Shown: positions 5,084-13,032 of the stretch, piece by piece
How positions within the stretch are numbered: position 1 is the stretch's first letter
Layout of the letters: each line of letters opens with the position of its first letter
Virus record (IMG/VR): IMGVR_UViG_3300002180_000046
Span: 1-24,173 of that record
DNA from: a virus
DNA length: 24,173 nucleotides
Direction: 5' to 3' (one strand)
Notes under the pieces: model-generated
Databases searched by the model: none
The model's input: the letters and a program-made list of their open reading frames with translations, nothing else
Told to the model about the DNA's origin: nothing
Made by a program: the position numbers and the translations under genes

Positions 5084-5680
5084 ATGCTGGCGCTCATGAC
5101 AAACGCTGATGAAACTCCTCTTACTCCTGACCAGCGCCTGAACCAGGCTCGTCAGCTCCGTGCTGTCGAGGGTATGATCGCAAAAGGGACAAACGCTGCA
5201 GCCGCCAAAGCTGCAGGCGTTTCTTATTCCACCATCAGCCGGTGGAAGCAGGACGATGAGGAATTTCGCAAGGCAATGTGGGAAGCTCATGAGCAGCACG
5301 TCGACGAAGCGGTCGAGGAGCTACATGAGCGGGCGGTTGTCGGCGATGAGCAGCTGGTCTATTTCAAAGGCGAGCCAGTCCCCAAGCGTGATCCCTTGAC
5401 AGGGGAACCGCTGCTGGACGACGACTTCAATGTGATCTACTACACCCGCCAGGTGAAGTCTGATCCGTTGCTACAATTCTATCTCAAGTCTAAGCGGGCT
5501 GAGTTCCGCGAGAAGACCGAGCTGGCAGTCACAGGCCCCGACGGTGGCCCAGTTCAAACGGACAACAAAGTCACCTGGGAATTCGTGATGCCAGACGGGA
5601 AGACCGTCGAGGATTATGACAAGACTGAGAAAGCCCAGGACGAGAAAAACCCCGGGGAACGACAAGCCACAGGAGGCTAA
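5084..5680 (+). CDS. Terminase small subunit (198 aa)
   Basis: It recognises phage DNA and loads it onto the large subunit for packaging. A helix-turn-helix lies at about residues 30-56 (AAAKAAGVSYSTISRWKQDD). The acidic middle would make oligomer helices, and the C-terminal part REKTELAVTGPDGGPV is typical of these subunits. The start is uncertain: ATG 5084 and ATG 5096 both lack a strong ribosome site. The stop lies 3 bases before the TTG start of the large subunit, whose AGGAGG lies inside the end of this gene. The call rests on the HTH, the C-terminal pattern and adjacency to TerL. Confidence 0.85.
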   Translation: MLALMTNADETPLTPDQRLNQARQLRAVEGMIAKGTNAAAAKAAGVSYSTISRWKQDDEEFRKAMWEAHEQHVDEAVEELHERAVVGDEQLVYFKGEPVPKRDPLTGEPLLDDDFNVIYYTRQVKSDPLLQFYLKSKRAEFREKTELAVTGPDGGPVQTDNKVTWEFVMPDGKTVEDYDKTEKAQDEKNPGERQATGG

Positions 5681-5683
5681 CCC

Positions 5684-7039
5684 TTGGGCCGTATCCAAAT
5701 CCCTTATGCTTTCAGAGAATTGCACCACCCCTACCGCAACAAGGTTTTCCACGGCGGGCGGGGTGGTGCGAAGTCTCATTCGTTCGGCGAAGTCCTGGTC
5801 GACCGGGGGTATGAGCGCGGCAGAGGGGGCAGCACATTCCGCTGGCTCTTCGCTCGTGAAATCCAGGGCTCTCTCAAAGACAGTGTGAAGAAGCTCCTAG
5901 AGGATAAGATCAGGAAGCAAGGCCTTGGCCCGGTCGAGGACGGTGGGAATGGCTTCTACCGGATCACCGAGCGCTCAATCACCGGAGGAGACGGACGGAC
6001 TGAGTTCCTCTTCGCCGGTCTGCGTACAAACCCTGACAGCGTGAAATCCATGGAAGGCCTGGACGGAGTATGGGTTGAAGAAGCGAACAAGGTGTCACAG
6101 CGCTCGATCGATCTGCTCACTCCAACCGTTCGGAAACCTGGCTCAGAGCTCTGGTGGAGCTTCAACCGTGGATCGGTCAAAGACCCCGTCGACAATCGCT
6201 TCCTTGGTGGAACGCCTCCTCCTCGCTCGCTGATCCGCAAGGTCGGTTGGGAAGACAATCCTTGGTTCCCTGAGGACCTCCGCGAAGAGATGCTCTGGGA
6301 CAAGGCCCGTGACCACGACAAATGGCTACACGTCTGGGAAGGCCACCCGGTCACCATGTCTGAGAGCCGGGTTTTCAAGAACTGGAGAGTTGACGACATT
6401 GACGACCAGGTGCCAGCTGATTGTGTGCCAAGGTTTGGCGCTGACTGGGGCTTCGCGAATGATCCGAGCGTCCTGATCCTGGCCTATGTGTTCGGTCGGA
6501 CCCTCTACATCAGAGCTGAGCGGTGGAAGCTAAAACTGGAAGTCGATCACACACCGGCTTTCTGGGCTGGCAACGACTGGCGTGAAGAGAAGCGCTGGGA
6601 GAACCCGAACGCATTCCCGGGCATCGGCAATCCGCTCATGGGCCATAATGGTGGTCCTGCTTTGGACGACGATCCAATCTCACTGATGCAAACGGCCAAG
6701 GTGATCGCGGACAGTGCTCGCCCTGAAATCATCTCCTATATGCAAAAGCGGGACTTCCAGGTCGCCGCCTCCAAGAAGGGTCCAGGGTCGATCGTTGAAG
6801 GCGTTGAGTTCCTCAAGTCTTTCGACGTCGTGATCCATCCGGACTGTCAGCACGTCATTGACGAGTGGACCTATTACAGCTATAAGACTGACCCACTGAC
6901 TGATGAAGTTCTCGCTGTCCTGAAGGACAAAAAGAACCACACGATCGATAGTGTCCGCTATGCACTGGAAGCCATGCGACGCCGGACTAAGCGCCGAGGC
7001 TTCCAGCCTCCGGTTGCTATTCCTTTGCGAGATGAGTAG
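5684..7039 (+). CDS. Terminase large subunit (451 aa)
   Basis: This ATP-driven DNA packaging motor and nuclease docks on the portal. Walker A is GGRGGAKS (residues 24-31). Walker B is DGVWVEEAN (127-135). The nuclease half starts at GADWGFANDP (Asp 254), and a C-terminal acidic residue is in NHTIDSVRYALE (Asp 422). Length is normal for PBSX-type subunits. The start is TTG at 5684 with AGGAGG (5671-5676) 7 bases upstream. Oddity: residues 301-332 hold an insertion-like stretch with MGHNGGPALDD. The 3' end overlaps the antisense gene 7017-7283 by 23 bases. Confidence 0.95.
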   Translation: MGRIQIPYAFRELHHPYRNKVFHGGRGGAKSHSFGEVLVDRGYERGRGGSTFRWLFAREIQGSLKDSVKKLLEDKIRKQGLGPVEDGGNGFYRITERSITGGDGRTEFLFAGLRTNPDSVKSMEGLDGVWVEEANKVSQRSIDLLTPTVRKPGSELWWSFNRGSVKDPVDNRFLGGTPPPRSLIRKVGWEDNPWFPEDLREEMLWDKARDHDKWLHVWEGHPVTMSESRVFKNWRVDDIDDQVPADCVPRFGADWGFANDPSVLILAYVFGRTLYIRAERWKLKLEVDHTPAFWAGNDWREEKRWENPNAFPGIGNPLMGHNGGPALDDDPISLMQTAKVIADSARPEIISYMQKRDFQVAASKKGPGSIVEGVEFLKSFDVVIHPDCQHVIDEWTYYSYKTDPLTDEVLAVLKDKKNHTIDSVRYALEAMRRRTKRRGFQPPVAIPLRDE

Positions 7040-7283
7040 CCCAAGTGGCTCTCGGTCGTTTAGGGAGTTTATGTCCAGCATTGCGGAAAGAATAAGCCAA
7101 ATAAGTCACATTGACAGGGCTAATCTTAAATCCCCAGTGTCCGCATGTTTCGACCACTTCGTCATAGGTGAGCACTGGGTCAACTTGCTTTAGCAGCTCC
7201 AACACAGCTAATATTCCAGGGTTACGAGGCTCCGCATAATAGTTCAAATCATGTAGAGCCTGAGCTTCAGCTGAAAGTGTCAT
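7017..7283 (-). CDS. Hypothetical protein (88 aa), last gene of antisense cassette
   Basis: Reverse-strand ATG at 7283, directly after the TAA of the preceding gene, with GAGAGG before it. The product (start MTLSAEAQALHDLNYYAEPR) is helical. Residues 24-72 (ILAVLELLKQVDPVLTYDEV and on) could form a small winged-helix-like fold, but no clear recognition helix is seen. The C-terminus is basic (KLPKRPRATW). Its end runs into the 3' end of the terminase gene on the other strand. A DNA-binding role is possible but not shown. Confidence 0.65.
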   Translation of the reverse strand: MTLSAEAQALHDLNYYAEPRNPGILAVLELLKQVDPVLTYDEVVETCGHWGFKISPVNVTYLAYSFRNAGHKLPKRPRATWATHLAKE

Positions 7284-7583
7284 TTATCCTCTCCGTTCTT
7301 GGGCCTTCGCTCCGTGGTAGGCGTTCTGGAGCTTAGCCAGAGCTTCTGCTACGGACAGGCCTTTGTGGAGCCAAAGATCGAACGTCTTGTCGGTTCCAGG
7401 TGCTCGCAACGGCGAGTGCTCATAGTGCGTCACCGCGAACGTCTGGTCAGCGACGTCACAGCCAGATGGATCGACCGGGTCAGATAGCTCAGTAACTTTG
7501 GCGGGCGTCTCGAACCGCTTCGTGTTCCAGTTGTGATATTGCCCATCAAGCGGACCTCCGATGCACAATCCAAAATAGGTCAA
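7284..7583 (-). CDS. Hypothetical phage protein with GGPLDGQ motif (99 aa)
   Basis: The reverse-strand start is TTG at 7583, overlapping the previous stop as TTGA, with GGGAG 6 bases before it. That start gives MTYFGLCIGGPLDGQ, and the frame upstream of it lacks support. CIGGPLDGQ is a short motif I know from other small phage proteins of unknown role. The middle is acidic and Thr-rich; the end is a charged helix. There is no membrane segment. Coupling on both sides puts it in the antisense operon. Confidence 0.65.
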   Translation of the reverse strand: MTYFGLCIGGPLDGQYHNWNTKRFETPAKVTELSDPVDPSGCDVADQTFAVTHYEHSPLRAPGTDKTFDLWLHKGLSVAEALAKLQNAYHGAKAQERRG

Positions 7584-7837
7584 AACAATCTCCCTCTGTT
7601 GGTGATGTAGTCTTCTGCCACGTGGCGCTGATGCTCCCGTTGAGCGATCAGGTCCAGCAAGGCCTCGTTGCGGTTGTAGACTTCCTCCCTTGCCAGGACC
7701 ATAGCGGCAACATCCTGGTCCATACAGCAAGCCTTGAATTGGTCGGTCGCTATGACTAGACGTTCCTTTGCTCGCTGAACAAGAGAGGTCAGACGAGCAC
7801 CGTCACGGATTAGAGCTTGAGAACGTTTGTCCATCAT
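7580..7837 (-). CDS. Hypothetical coiled-coil protein (85 aa)
   Basis: Reverse-strand ATG at 7837 overlapping the stop of the previous gene (ATGA). Almost the whole product is predicted alpha-helical with heptad-like hydrophobics (LTSLVQRAKERLVIATDQF, then LDLIAQREHQRHVAEDYI) and many Arg and Glu. There are two adjacent Cys (residues 37-38) and no membrane segment. It is probably a short dimeric coiled coil. The partner is unknown; coupling to both neighbours suggests they act together. Confidence 0.65.
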   Translation of the reverse strand: MMDKRSQALIRDGARLTSLVQRAKERLVIATDQFKACCMDQDVAAMVLAREEVYNRNEALLDLIAQREHQRHVAEDYITNRGRLF

Positions 7838-8391
7838 TCTTCCTCTGGCTTGTCAAAGGCCCCGGATGTGGTCCCCCACAGATAGTGCGTCCAGGCCATT
7901 CCCAGTTGACGATCCTGGATCGCTCGCATCATCTCTTTGTGGCAGCGATCGTATTCGGCCTTGGCCGCTTCTTCGCTCTGCTGGCAAGCAGCTTGGTCCT
8001 CAACCATCTCCCAGACCTTCTGCTCGGTAGGGAGCGAGAGGTCACGAACGACGTGGACGTGGCCACCGCTTTCAGGGTGTTCGTAGCGGAACCCCTGGAC
8101 CTGTGTCGCGTAGCCAGCCACTTCACGAAGAGCGCGGGCATATAGCTTGGGGTCAAACGGTCGGCCAGGAGGTCCCTCGTACATCTTGAAGATCGCTTGG
8201 CAAACCAGGCGCTTCATCGATCCAAGCCATTGGCTCTCGCTGCACGAGGCGTCAGGATGGGCATTCATGCCTTCAGTGAAGCTGCAGCCAATAGTCTCCT
8301 GAGCGACTTCGTCGGCAAGAGCTGCGAAATGGGGATTGCGATTGTATTCGCCTTCCAGTAATTCAAGTATTGGGTTATCAGCCATTGTCAT
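7834..8391 (-). CDS. Hypothetical protein (185 aa), largest of the antisense cassette
   Basis: Reverse-strand ATG at 8391 with GGAG 8 bases upstream; a second ATG follows two codons later. The product (start MTMADNPILELLEGEYNRNP) is helical, with four Cys and an acidic end AFDKPEEE. A His-containing strand VHVVRDLSLP lies mid-protein. The segment EGPPGRPFDPKLYARALREV resembles a surface helix. I see no enzymatic motif and no membrane segment. It is the first gene of the tight four-gene part of the cassette, after a 118-base gap with a hairpin. Confidence 0.7.
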   Translation of the reverse strand: MTMADNPILELLEGEYNRNPHFAALADEVAQETIGCSFTEGMNAHPDASCSESQWLGSMKRLVCQAIFKMYEGPPGRPFDPKLYARALREVAGYATQVQGFRYEHPESGGHVHVVRDLSLPTEQKVWEMVEDQAACQQSEEAAKAEYDRCHKEMMRAIQDRQLGMAWTHYLWGTTSGAFDKPEEE

Positions 8392-8473
8392 TTTATTTTC
8401 TCCACTATAAGACGATCACCCGCTGGTCGCCAGTTAATAGGACACTCAGTCCTGGAATTCATACAGTTTTAGC

Positions 8474-8505
8474 CTACAAACCAAAATTCGTATTTTGGTT
8501 TGTAG
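8474..8505. terminator. Perfect 14-bp-arm hairpin after the 8510-8833 gene
   Basis: Positions 8474-8487 and 8492-8505 are exact reverse complements with a TCGT loop. On the reverse strand it begins 4 bases after the stop of the 8510-8833 gene, where a terminator or attenuator would stand. The tail after it is not T-rich and the stem is AT-rich, so it may instead stabilise mRNA or reduce readthrough into 7017-8391. Confidence 0.5.
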
Positions 8506-8509
8506 AGCA

Positions 8510-8833
8510 TTACACTAGTACCTCCTTTTGGATGGTGATGCACCCAATCAGCTCCTCACCGATGTTGGCGTAAATGGTGCGATGAGCACGTCCTTGCTTA
8601 GGAGTTACCCATCCACTGTCTTCCCAAATCACGTTTTCGAGGTCATCCTCTTCGTAGGTATATTCCCACTCGTCAGTTGCAGCTTCTTTCAGTGTATTTA
8701 TCCAATCTTGGGTTGGATTGGCCGTAGCGCTGTGAAACTGAGGAGAGCTCTCAATACCTAGGTTCGTGTCTGGGTCCTCGTTGAGGGTCTCTACGTCAAC
8801 CAGGCAGGCGAAGTTTGCTATGCAGAAGTCCAT
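8510..8833 (-). CDS. Acidic hypothetical protein (107 aa), first gene of antisense cassette
   Basis: Reverse-strand ATG at 8833 with AAGGAA 7 bases upstream, preferred over an unsupported GTG at 8851. The product (start MDFCIANFACLVDVETLNED) is very acidic in the middle (WEYTYEEDDLENVIWEDSGW). A possible beta-rich end follows (RTIYANIGEELIGCITIQKE). No family is recognised. Its base composition is more AT-rich than that of the structural genes around. Small acidic proteins in accessory cassettes sometimes mimic DNA or block host nucleases, but nothing here proves it. Confidence 0.65.
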   Translation of the reverse strand: MDFCIANFACLVDVETLNEDPDTNLGIESSPQFHSATANPTQDWINTLKEAATDEWEYTYEEDDLENVIWEDSGWVTPKQGRAHRTIYANIGEELIGCITIQKEVLV

Positions 8834-8864
8834 GTTTTTATTCCTTGTCACTGTTGATATAAAT

Positions 8865-8893
8865 AGGGTACACCGATAGACTTGGGAAGTAAA
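8865..8893 (-). promoter_or_regulatory. Candidate promoter of the antisense cassette
   Basis: On the reverse strand TTTACT (8893-8888) and TACCCT (8870-8865) are 17 bp apart, upstream of the ATG at 8833. This resembles the left-end candidate (TTTACA-N17-TATCCT). The -10 element is weak. Confidence 0.25.
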
Positions 8894-8950
8894 CGCCTAA
8901 TTTGAGAAAATCGGATAAAAGTTCAACGGTACTCGAAGCCAGCATCCTTG

Positions 8951-8959
8951 TGTTATGCT
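8951..8959 (+). promoter_or_regulatory. Candidate extended -10 promoter of the portal operon
   Basis: TGT followed by TATGCT at 8954-8959 has the TG-N extension and lies about 46 bases before the portal ATG. No recognisable -35 is present. A new promoter is expected here, because the antisense cassette separates the terminase from the portal genes. Confidence 0.3.
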
Positions 8960-9004
8960 GCAGCTGATCGATCAACCACGCTAGCACATAGAGAGGGGGC
9001 TTCC

Positions 9005-10447
9005 ATGGCGCCCAAGCCACTCGAGGCCTTTGGGTCTTTGTTCCAACGCAAGAAGACCGCTCCGACCGACACGGTGGGGGTTCCTGGCACAGCTGTCTAT
9101 GGCGGTGTGGTCCAGAGCGAAGAAAAGAACGCCAATCTCGCCAGTCGTGAAGAGCGTTACAAAGTCTATTCCGAAATCCTTGCCAACACGTCAATCGTCG
9201 CTGCTGGCACCCGATACTTCTTGAACCTGGCGGCGAAAGCTGAATGGTCCTTCACCCCATCTGATAAAGACACAGACGGGAAGTTCGCTGAGCTCGCTGA
9301 GGAGATGCTGACCAACGATCCGCGAACTCCCTGGCATCGGATTGTCCGGCGCTCTGCGATGTATCGCTTCTATGGGTTCTCAATCCAGGAATGGACTGCA
9401 CGGCGCCGTGACGATGGTCTCCTGACCTTCGCTGATGTGGCTCCACGTGCTCAAGCCACCATCTCCAAATGGGACCTGATGGACGACGGTTCCGTCAGGG
9501 GCATCATGCAGCAATCGCCACAGACCATGGAAGAGCTTTACATTCCCAGACAGAAATGCCTCTACCTGGTGGACGACACTCTGTCCGATAGCCCCGAAGG
9601 CTTGGGTCTTTTCCGTCACCTGGTTCAGTCGGCCCAACGTCTCGCTCGCTATGAGCAGCTTGAAGGCTTTGGGTTCGAGACGGACCTACGGGGCATTCCA
9701 GTCGGTCGAGCCCCGTTCACTGACCTCGCTGCAGCCGTGACGGCCGGGGACATCACCCAGGCTCAACGGATTGCGATCGAGAAGCCTCTGCGCGACTTCA
9801 TCCAGAACCACGTAAAGAGCGCCAAACTCGGGATGCTCCTGGACAGCATCACCTACGAGGCGAAGGATGAGGCCGGTCGGCCGTCGTCTGCTCGCCAGTG
9901 GGAAATCGAATTGCTTAAGGGGTCAGCCACGTCGTTCAAAGAGAACGCTGAGGCAATCTCCCGCATCAACCGCGAAATGGCTCGTGTCCTGGGGGTTGAA
10001 CAGCTTCTCCTGGGTGAAGGCTCAGGCTCCTATGCCTTGAGCACCGACAAGACGTCGAGCTTCTTCCTATTGGTTGATGGAGCTCTCACTGAAATTCGTG
10101 AGGCGGTTCAAGACGACCTACTAACTACACTCTGGCAGCTGAATGGCTGGGACCCAGAGATGATGCCTGAGCTGGCGACTGAAGCGGTCCGCCATACTGA
10201 CGTACAGGAGGTCGCTGCTGTCCTGCGCGATATGGCTTCTGCTGGGGCGGTCCTTGATCCACATGATCCTGTGATCAATGAGGTCCGTGATCTGATGGGC
10301 CTTAGCCACCAGCCTGAAACCCTGACGGGCCTGGAGGACGAGGACCTGGCCTTGACCGGAAAACCTGGCGGGAAGAAACAAGAGGGCTCGGTCGACAATG
10401 GTGAGGAAGAACTCCCTGACGACGAGACAAAAGAAGGGAAAAACTAA
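9005..10447 (+). CDS. Portal protein, DUF935 / Mu gp29-like (480 aa)
   Basis: This dodecameric ring at the head vertex passes DNA and holds the terminase and connector. Order and residues fit DUF935: an N-terminal arm, a body with RFYGFSIQEWTARRRDDG, and then WEIELLKGSATSFKENAEAI. After that come INREMARVLGVEQLLLGEG and SYALSTDKTSSFF, which are hallmarks of the family. The C-terminal 50 residues are acidic and disordered. ATG 9005 has GAGGGGG just upstream; the frame is open earlier but without a site. The stop overlaps the next ATG by one base (TAATG). Confidence 0.92.
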   Translation: MAPKPLEAFGSLFQRKKTAPTDTVGVPGTAVYGGVVQSEEKNANLASREERYKVYSEILANTSIVAAGTRYFLNLAAKAEWSFTPSDKDTDGKFAELAEEMLTNDPRTPWHRIVRRSAMYRFYGFSIQEWTARRRDDGLLTFADVAPRAQATISKWDLMDDGSVRGIMQQSPQTMEELYIPRQKCLYLVDDTLSDSPEGLGLFRHLVQSAQRLARYEQLEGFGFETDLRGIPVGRAPFTDLAAAVTAGDITQAQRIAIEKPLRDFIQNHVKSAKLGMLLDSITYEAKDEAGRPSSARQWEIELLKGSATSFKENAEAISRINREMARVLGVEQLLLGEGSGSYALSTDKTSSFFLLVDGALTEIREAVQDDLLTTLWQLNGWDPEMMPELATEAVRHTDVQEVAAVLRDMASAGAVLDPHDPVINEVRDLMGLSHQPETLTGLEDEDLALTGKPGGKKQEGSVDNGEEELPDDETKEGKN

Positions 10448-10986
10448 TGGCTCAATCTTCCATATTGAAAGACAAAGAGGGTGATGTACTCCAGATTGAT
10501 AAGTTCACTGGAGCTTTGGCTACTGAAAACCAGTGGCAAGCCTTACTCGAAGAGGGTCTGCTATTCACAGCCTCCCACGTTGCTACAGGTATCAACAACT
10601 CCTCCGATTTGGCAGTTCTTATAAAAGTAGGGGCAACTCCAATTCACCTAGGCTTTCGAGTAGAGGGTACTGGGGAGACAGAGATTAGAGTGCGTGAGAC
10701 TGTGTTGGTTAGTGGTGACGGTACAGCGGTTCCTGTATTCAACAGGAACCGCGTGGCAGCCAACACCCCGAGTGTGACAGTATTCGTCACACCAACCATA
10801 ACGGATGAGGGAACCGTGCTTCTTGACGAAATACTGGCTCAGTCTGGTGCTCGAGAAACCCGCGATGGTTTTGAGTTCATACTGGCAGCAAACACCAACT
10901 ACTCTATTGTGCTTGATAACATCTCAGGAGGCAGCGAAGATTTGGCTATAGTTCTCGACTGGTTCGAAGACACAAGCCTAGTCTAG
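10447..10986 (+). CDS. Possible virion accessory protein (179 aa)
   Basis: ATG at 10447 with GAAGGGA upstream. The product is predicted all-beta after a short helix, with SSDLAVLIKVGATPIHLGFR, TLVSG-type strands and a FNRNR turn followed by TPSVTVFVTPTITDEGT. This strand and NRNR pattern resembles a common family of phage structural proteins of uncertain role (head decoration or fibre). No enzymatic motif is seen. Codon use differs from its neighbours: more AGA, AGG, ATA and CTA. It may be an exchanged module placed between portal and connector genes. Confidence 0.6.
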   Translation: MAQSSILKDKEGDVLQIDKFTGALATENQWQALLEEGLLFTASHVATGINNSSDLAVLIKVGATPIHLGFRVEGTGETEIRVRETVLVSGDGTAVPVFNRNRVAANTPSVTVFVTPTITDEGTVLLDEILAQSGARETRDGFEFILAANTNYSIVLDNISGGSEDLAIVLDWFEDTSLV

Positions 10987-10996
10987 GAGAAACCAA

Positions 10997-11593
10997 ATGA
11001 CCATCTCAACGATCACAATCTCCTCCGTAAACTATGTGTCCTACGCCTCGGTGGCAGAAGCCGACGCATTGCTGGCGGTTGATGCTTCTCGAGCAACGGC
11101 CTGGGCGGCAAAAGACACCGACCAAAAAGGTGCTCTGCTGGTGCAAGCTACCAATCGGATGGACCTGCTTTCCTATGGGGGAAGCAAGACAGGGACTGAG
11201 ACCGCTCAGTCTAATAAGTTCCCTCGCTCAAGCCTGACTTACGCTTCGGGCGAAGACGTCAGCACAAGTGAGGTGCCAAAAGGTGTCGAGAGCGCGACGA
11301 TCCTCCTGGCCGGGTCAATTGCCCTGGACGCTGATGCTGGAGATGCCGGATCAAGCGGGTCGAACGTCAAGGGCATCAAAGCCGGTTCGACTGCAGTAGA
11401 CTTTTTCCGACAGACCACAGGGGTTCCTCTTGCAGACGAAACTGCCTATGCTTTGGTTAAGGAATTCCTCGAAGGATCATCGACCAGCACGGCCGTTGGA
11501 GCCATGTCCAGTGGGACAGACACCGACGACGAATATGCGAAGAGCTCTTTTGAGGACCGTGATGCTTGGGGCCGGAACGTCGGCTTCCCATAA
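10997..11593 (+). CDS. DnaT-like head-tail connector (adaptor) protein (198 aa)
   Basis: ATG at 10997 with AGGAGA 10 bases upstream. The start VNYVSYASVAEADALLAV, then KGALLVQATNRMDLLSYGG, NKFPRSS and VPKGVESATILLAG follow the pattern of the phage proteins annotated as putative DnaT-like. Those are usually connector adaptors below the portal, not replication proteins. The C-terminal third is Gly- and Ser-rich. Such genes most often follow the major capsid gene; here it stands before the minor head protein gene. Connector role is inferred from family pattern and context. Confidence 0.65.
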   Translation: MTISTITISSVNYVSYASVAEADALLAVDASRATAWAAKDTDQKGALLVQATNRMDLLSYGGSKTGTETAQSNKFPRSSLTYASGEDVSTSEVPKGVESATILLAGSIALDADAGDAGSSGSNVKGIKAGSTAVDFFRQTTGVPLADETAYALVKEFLEGSSTSTAVGAMSSGTDTDDEYAKSSFEDRDAWGRNVGFP

Positions 11594-11605
11594 TAGGAGG
11601 CCGAT

Positions 11606-11980
11606 ATGGGCAACAAACTATTTGGCGTGGACATCGCCAAAATTGTCAATGCAGAAATCGCTGGCGCAGGAGGTGTCCTCGATGGGACCCTCACCAAAAC
11701 CACCTCGGGAACACGAACTCCGGGCAATCTGACTGGCGGAACAAATCCCACAGATGCAACCTATGCCTTCAAGGGCTTCGCGGAAACCGCGGGCGAACGC
11801 CGTCCTGGGTCCACGTCTGCGTCAAGCATCTCCACAGTCTCGATCCTAGGGGACAGCATTACCGTTGTGCCTGAAGTCAATGACGAGGCGAATATCGAAG
11901 GGACCGACTGGACCTTGCTGGAGCTTATGAAACGAGACCCAGCCAAGGCCCTTTATGTGTTCAAAGCAGAGGAGCACTAG
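11606..11980 (+). CDS. Probable head-closure (stopper-like) protein (124 aa)
   Basis: ATG at 11606 with TAGGAGG 7 bases upstream. The N-terminus is helical (FGVDIAKIVNAEI). The rest is beta-rich, with TYAFKGFAE, SISTVSILGDSITVVPEVND and TLLELMKRDPAKALYVFKAE. These match the general strand pattern of small head-tail stopper proteins (a conversion strand, a nucleic-acid plug loop, then WxLLxxxRDP). It follows the DnaT-like adaptor, as expected for adaptor and stopper. Its stop is immediately before the next ATG. Family level is inferred. Confidence 0.55.
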   Translation: MGNKLFGVDIAKIVNAEIAGAGGVLDGTLTKTTSGTRTPGNLTGGTNPTDATYAFKGFAETAGERRPGSTSASSISTVSILGDSITVVPEVNDEANIEGTDWTLLELMKRDPAKALYVFKAEEH

Positions 11981-12943
11981 ATGGCCCTTCCAGCAGTAGA
12001 CCCAGCCTCCCGGCTATGGGCTCTCATCGGCAAAGCAGACGTCCGCTTCCAGCGTGCTCTCCTCAACGCCGTGAATGCAGCGAGGGACGAATACACATTG
12101 GCTGCACTGGTTCGCCTGTTGGAAGATGGAAATATCCAGGAAGCTCTCGAGCGTGTCGCTGCAACAGGAGCCATTCGATTGGCTGATGAGTTCGCAGCCG
12201 TCTACACTCTCGCGGGCCGAAGCACAGCTGACACCCTATCGGATGCTCTAGAGGTCCTCGTATCCTTTGACCAGGTGAACGATCGGGCTGTGTTCGTCAT
12301 GCAGCAAGAGCGTCTCCGGTTCATTCGGGAATTCAATGCCTCCCAACGTAACGCCACCAGGACTGCTTTGGTCGATGGGATTGAACGCGGTCTAAATCCC
12401 ATCGACCAGGCTCGCAATTTCCGGGCAAGTATCGGTTTGACCCAGCGTCAGCAAGAGGCCGTTATAAATTATCGTCACCTCCTGTCTGAAGGCAATTCTG
12501 AGGCCCTTAGCCGTCAGCTTCGGGACCGTCGCTTTGACCGAACCATAGCGCGAGCGATCCGAGAAGATAAACCTCTCACACGCAAGCAAATTGATACCAT
12601 GGTCTCCCGCTACAATGAGCGATATATCAAGTATAGGTCTGAGGTTATTGGTCGGACGGAAGCTCTCCGTGCTGTCCACTCTGGCAACGACGAAATGTAT
12701 CGCCAAGCCATCGACGCAAGTCAGGTTACAGTCGAGCAGCTTGAGCGAACATGGGTGACAGCTCGCGACGGTCGCGTCCGCGATAGCCACAGCGCATTGG
12801 GTGGGAAGAAGCGCAGGATTGACGAAACCTGGGACACCTCCAACGGTTCGCTGCGGTATCCTGGCGATCCAGACGGTCCTGTTGAGGAAACAGCCCAGTG
12901 CCGTTGTGCTCTTTCGACGCGGATTGTTGGGCCAATTAACTGA
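11981..12943 (+). CDS. Phage Mu F-like minor head / head morphogenesis protein (320 aa)
   Basis: The C-terminal 110 residues show the PF04233 signature: SEVIGRTEALRAVHSGNDEM, then TWVTARDGRVRDSHSALGGK and LRYPGDPDGPVEETAQCRC. The last motif includes the conserved CRC. The N-terminal 180 residues are helical. These proteins are packaged minor head components and in some phages are ejected with DNA. Position between connector genes and the head protease is usual for Mu/SPP1-like head modules. Confidence 0.9.
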   Translation: MALPAVDPASRLWALIGKADVRFQRALLNAVNAARDEYTLAALVRLLEDGNIQEALERVAATGAIRLADEFAAVYTLAGRSTADTLSDALEVLVSFDQVNDRAVFVMQQERLRFIREFNASQRNATRTALVDGIERGLNPIDQARNFRASIGLTQRQQEAVINYRHLLSEGNSEALSRQLRDRRFDRTIARAIREDKPLTRKQIDTMVSRYNERYIKYRSEVIGRTEALRAVHSGNDEMYRQAIDASQVTVEQLERTWVTARDGRVRDSHSALGGKKRRIDETWDTSNGSLRYPGDPDGPVEETAQCRCALSTRIVGPIN

Positions 12944-13032
12944 TTGAGCTGACCAACGCCGGTATGCGGACCAACATGCCCGCGCTATACTGTCCAGGAA
13001 CCATTGAAAATCATTGAAGGGAACACCACAAT

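Noticed and set aside
12986-12991. TATACT as a -10 element before the protease gene
   Set aside because: No -35 at 16-18 bp and no TG extension; the gene can be transcribed from upstream.
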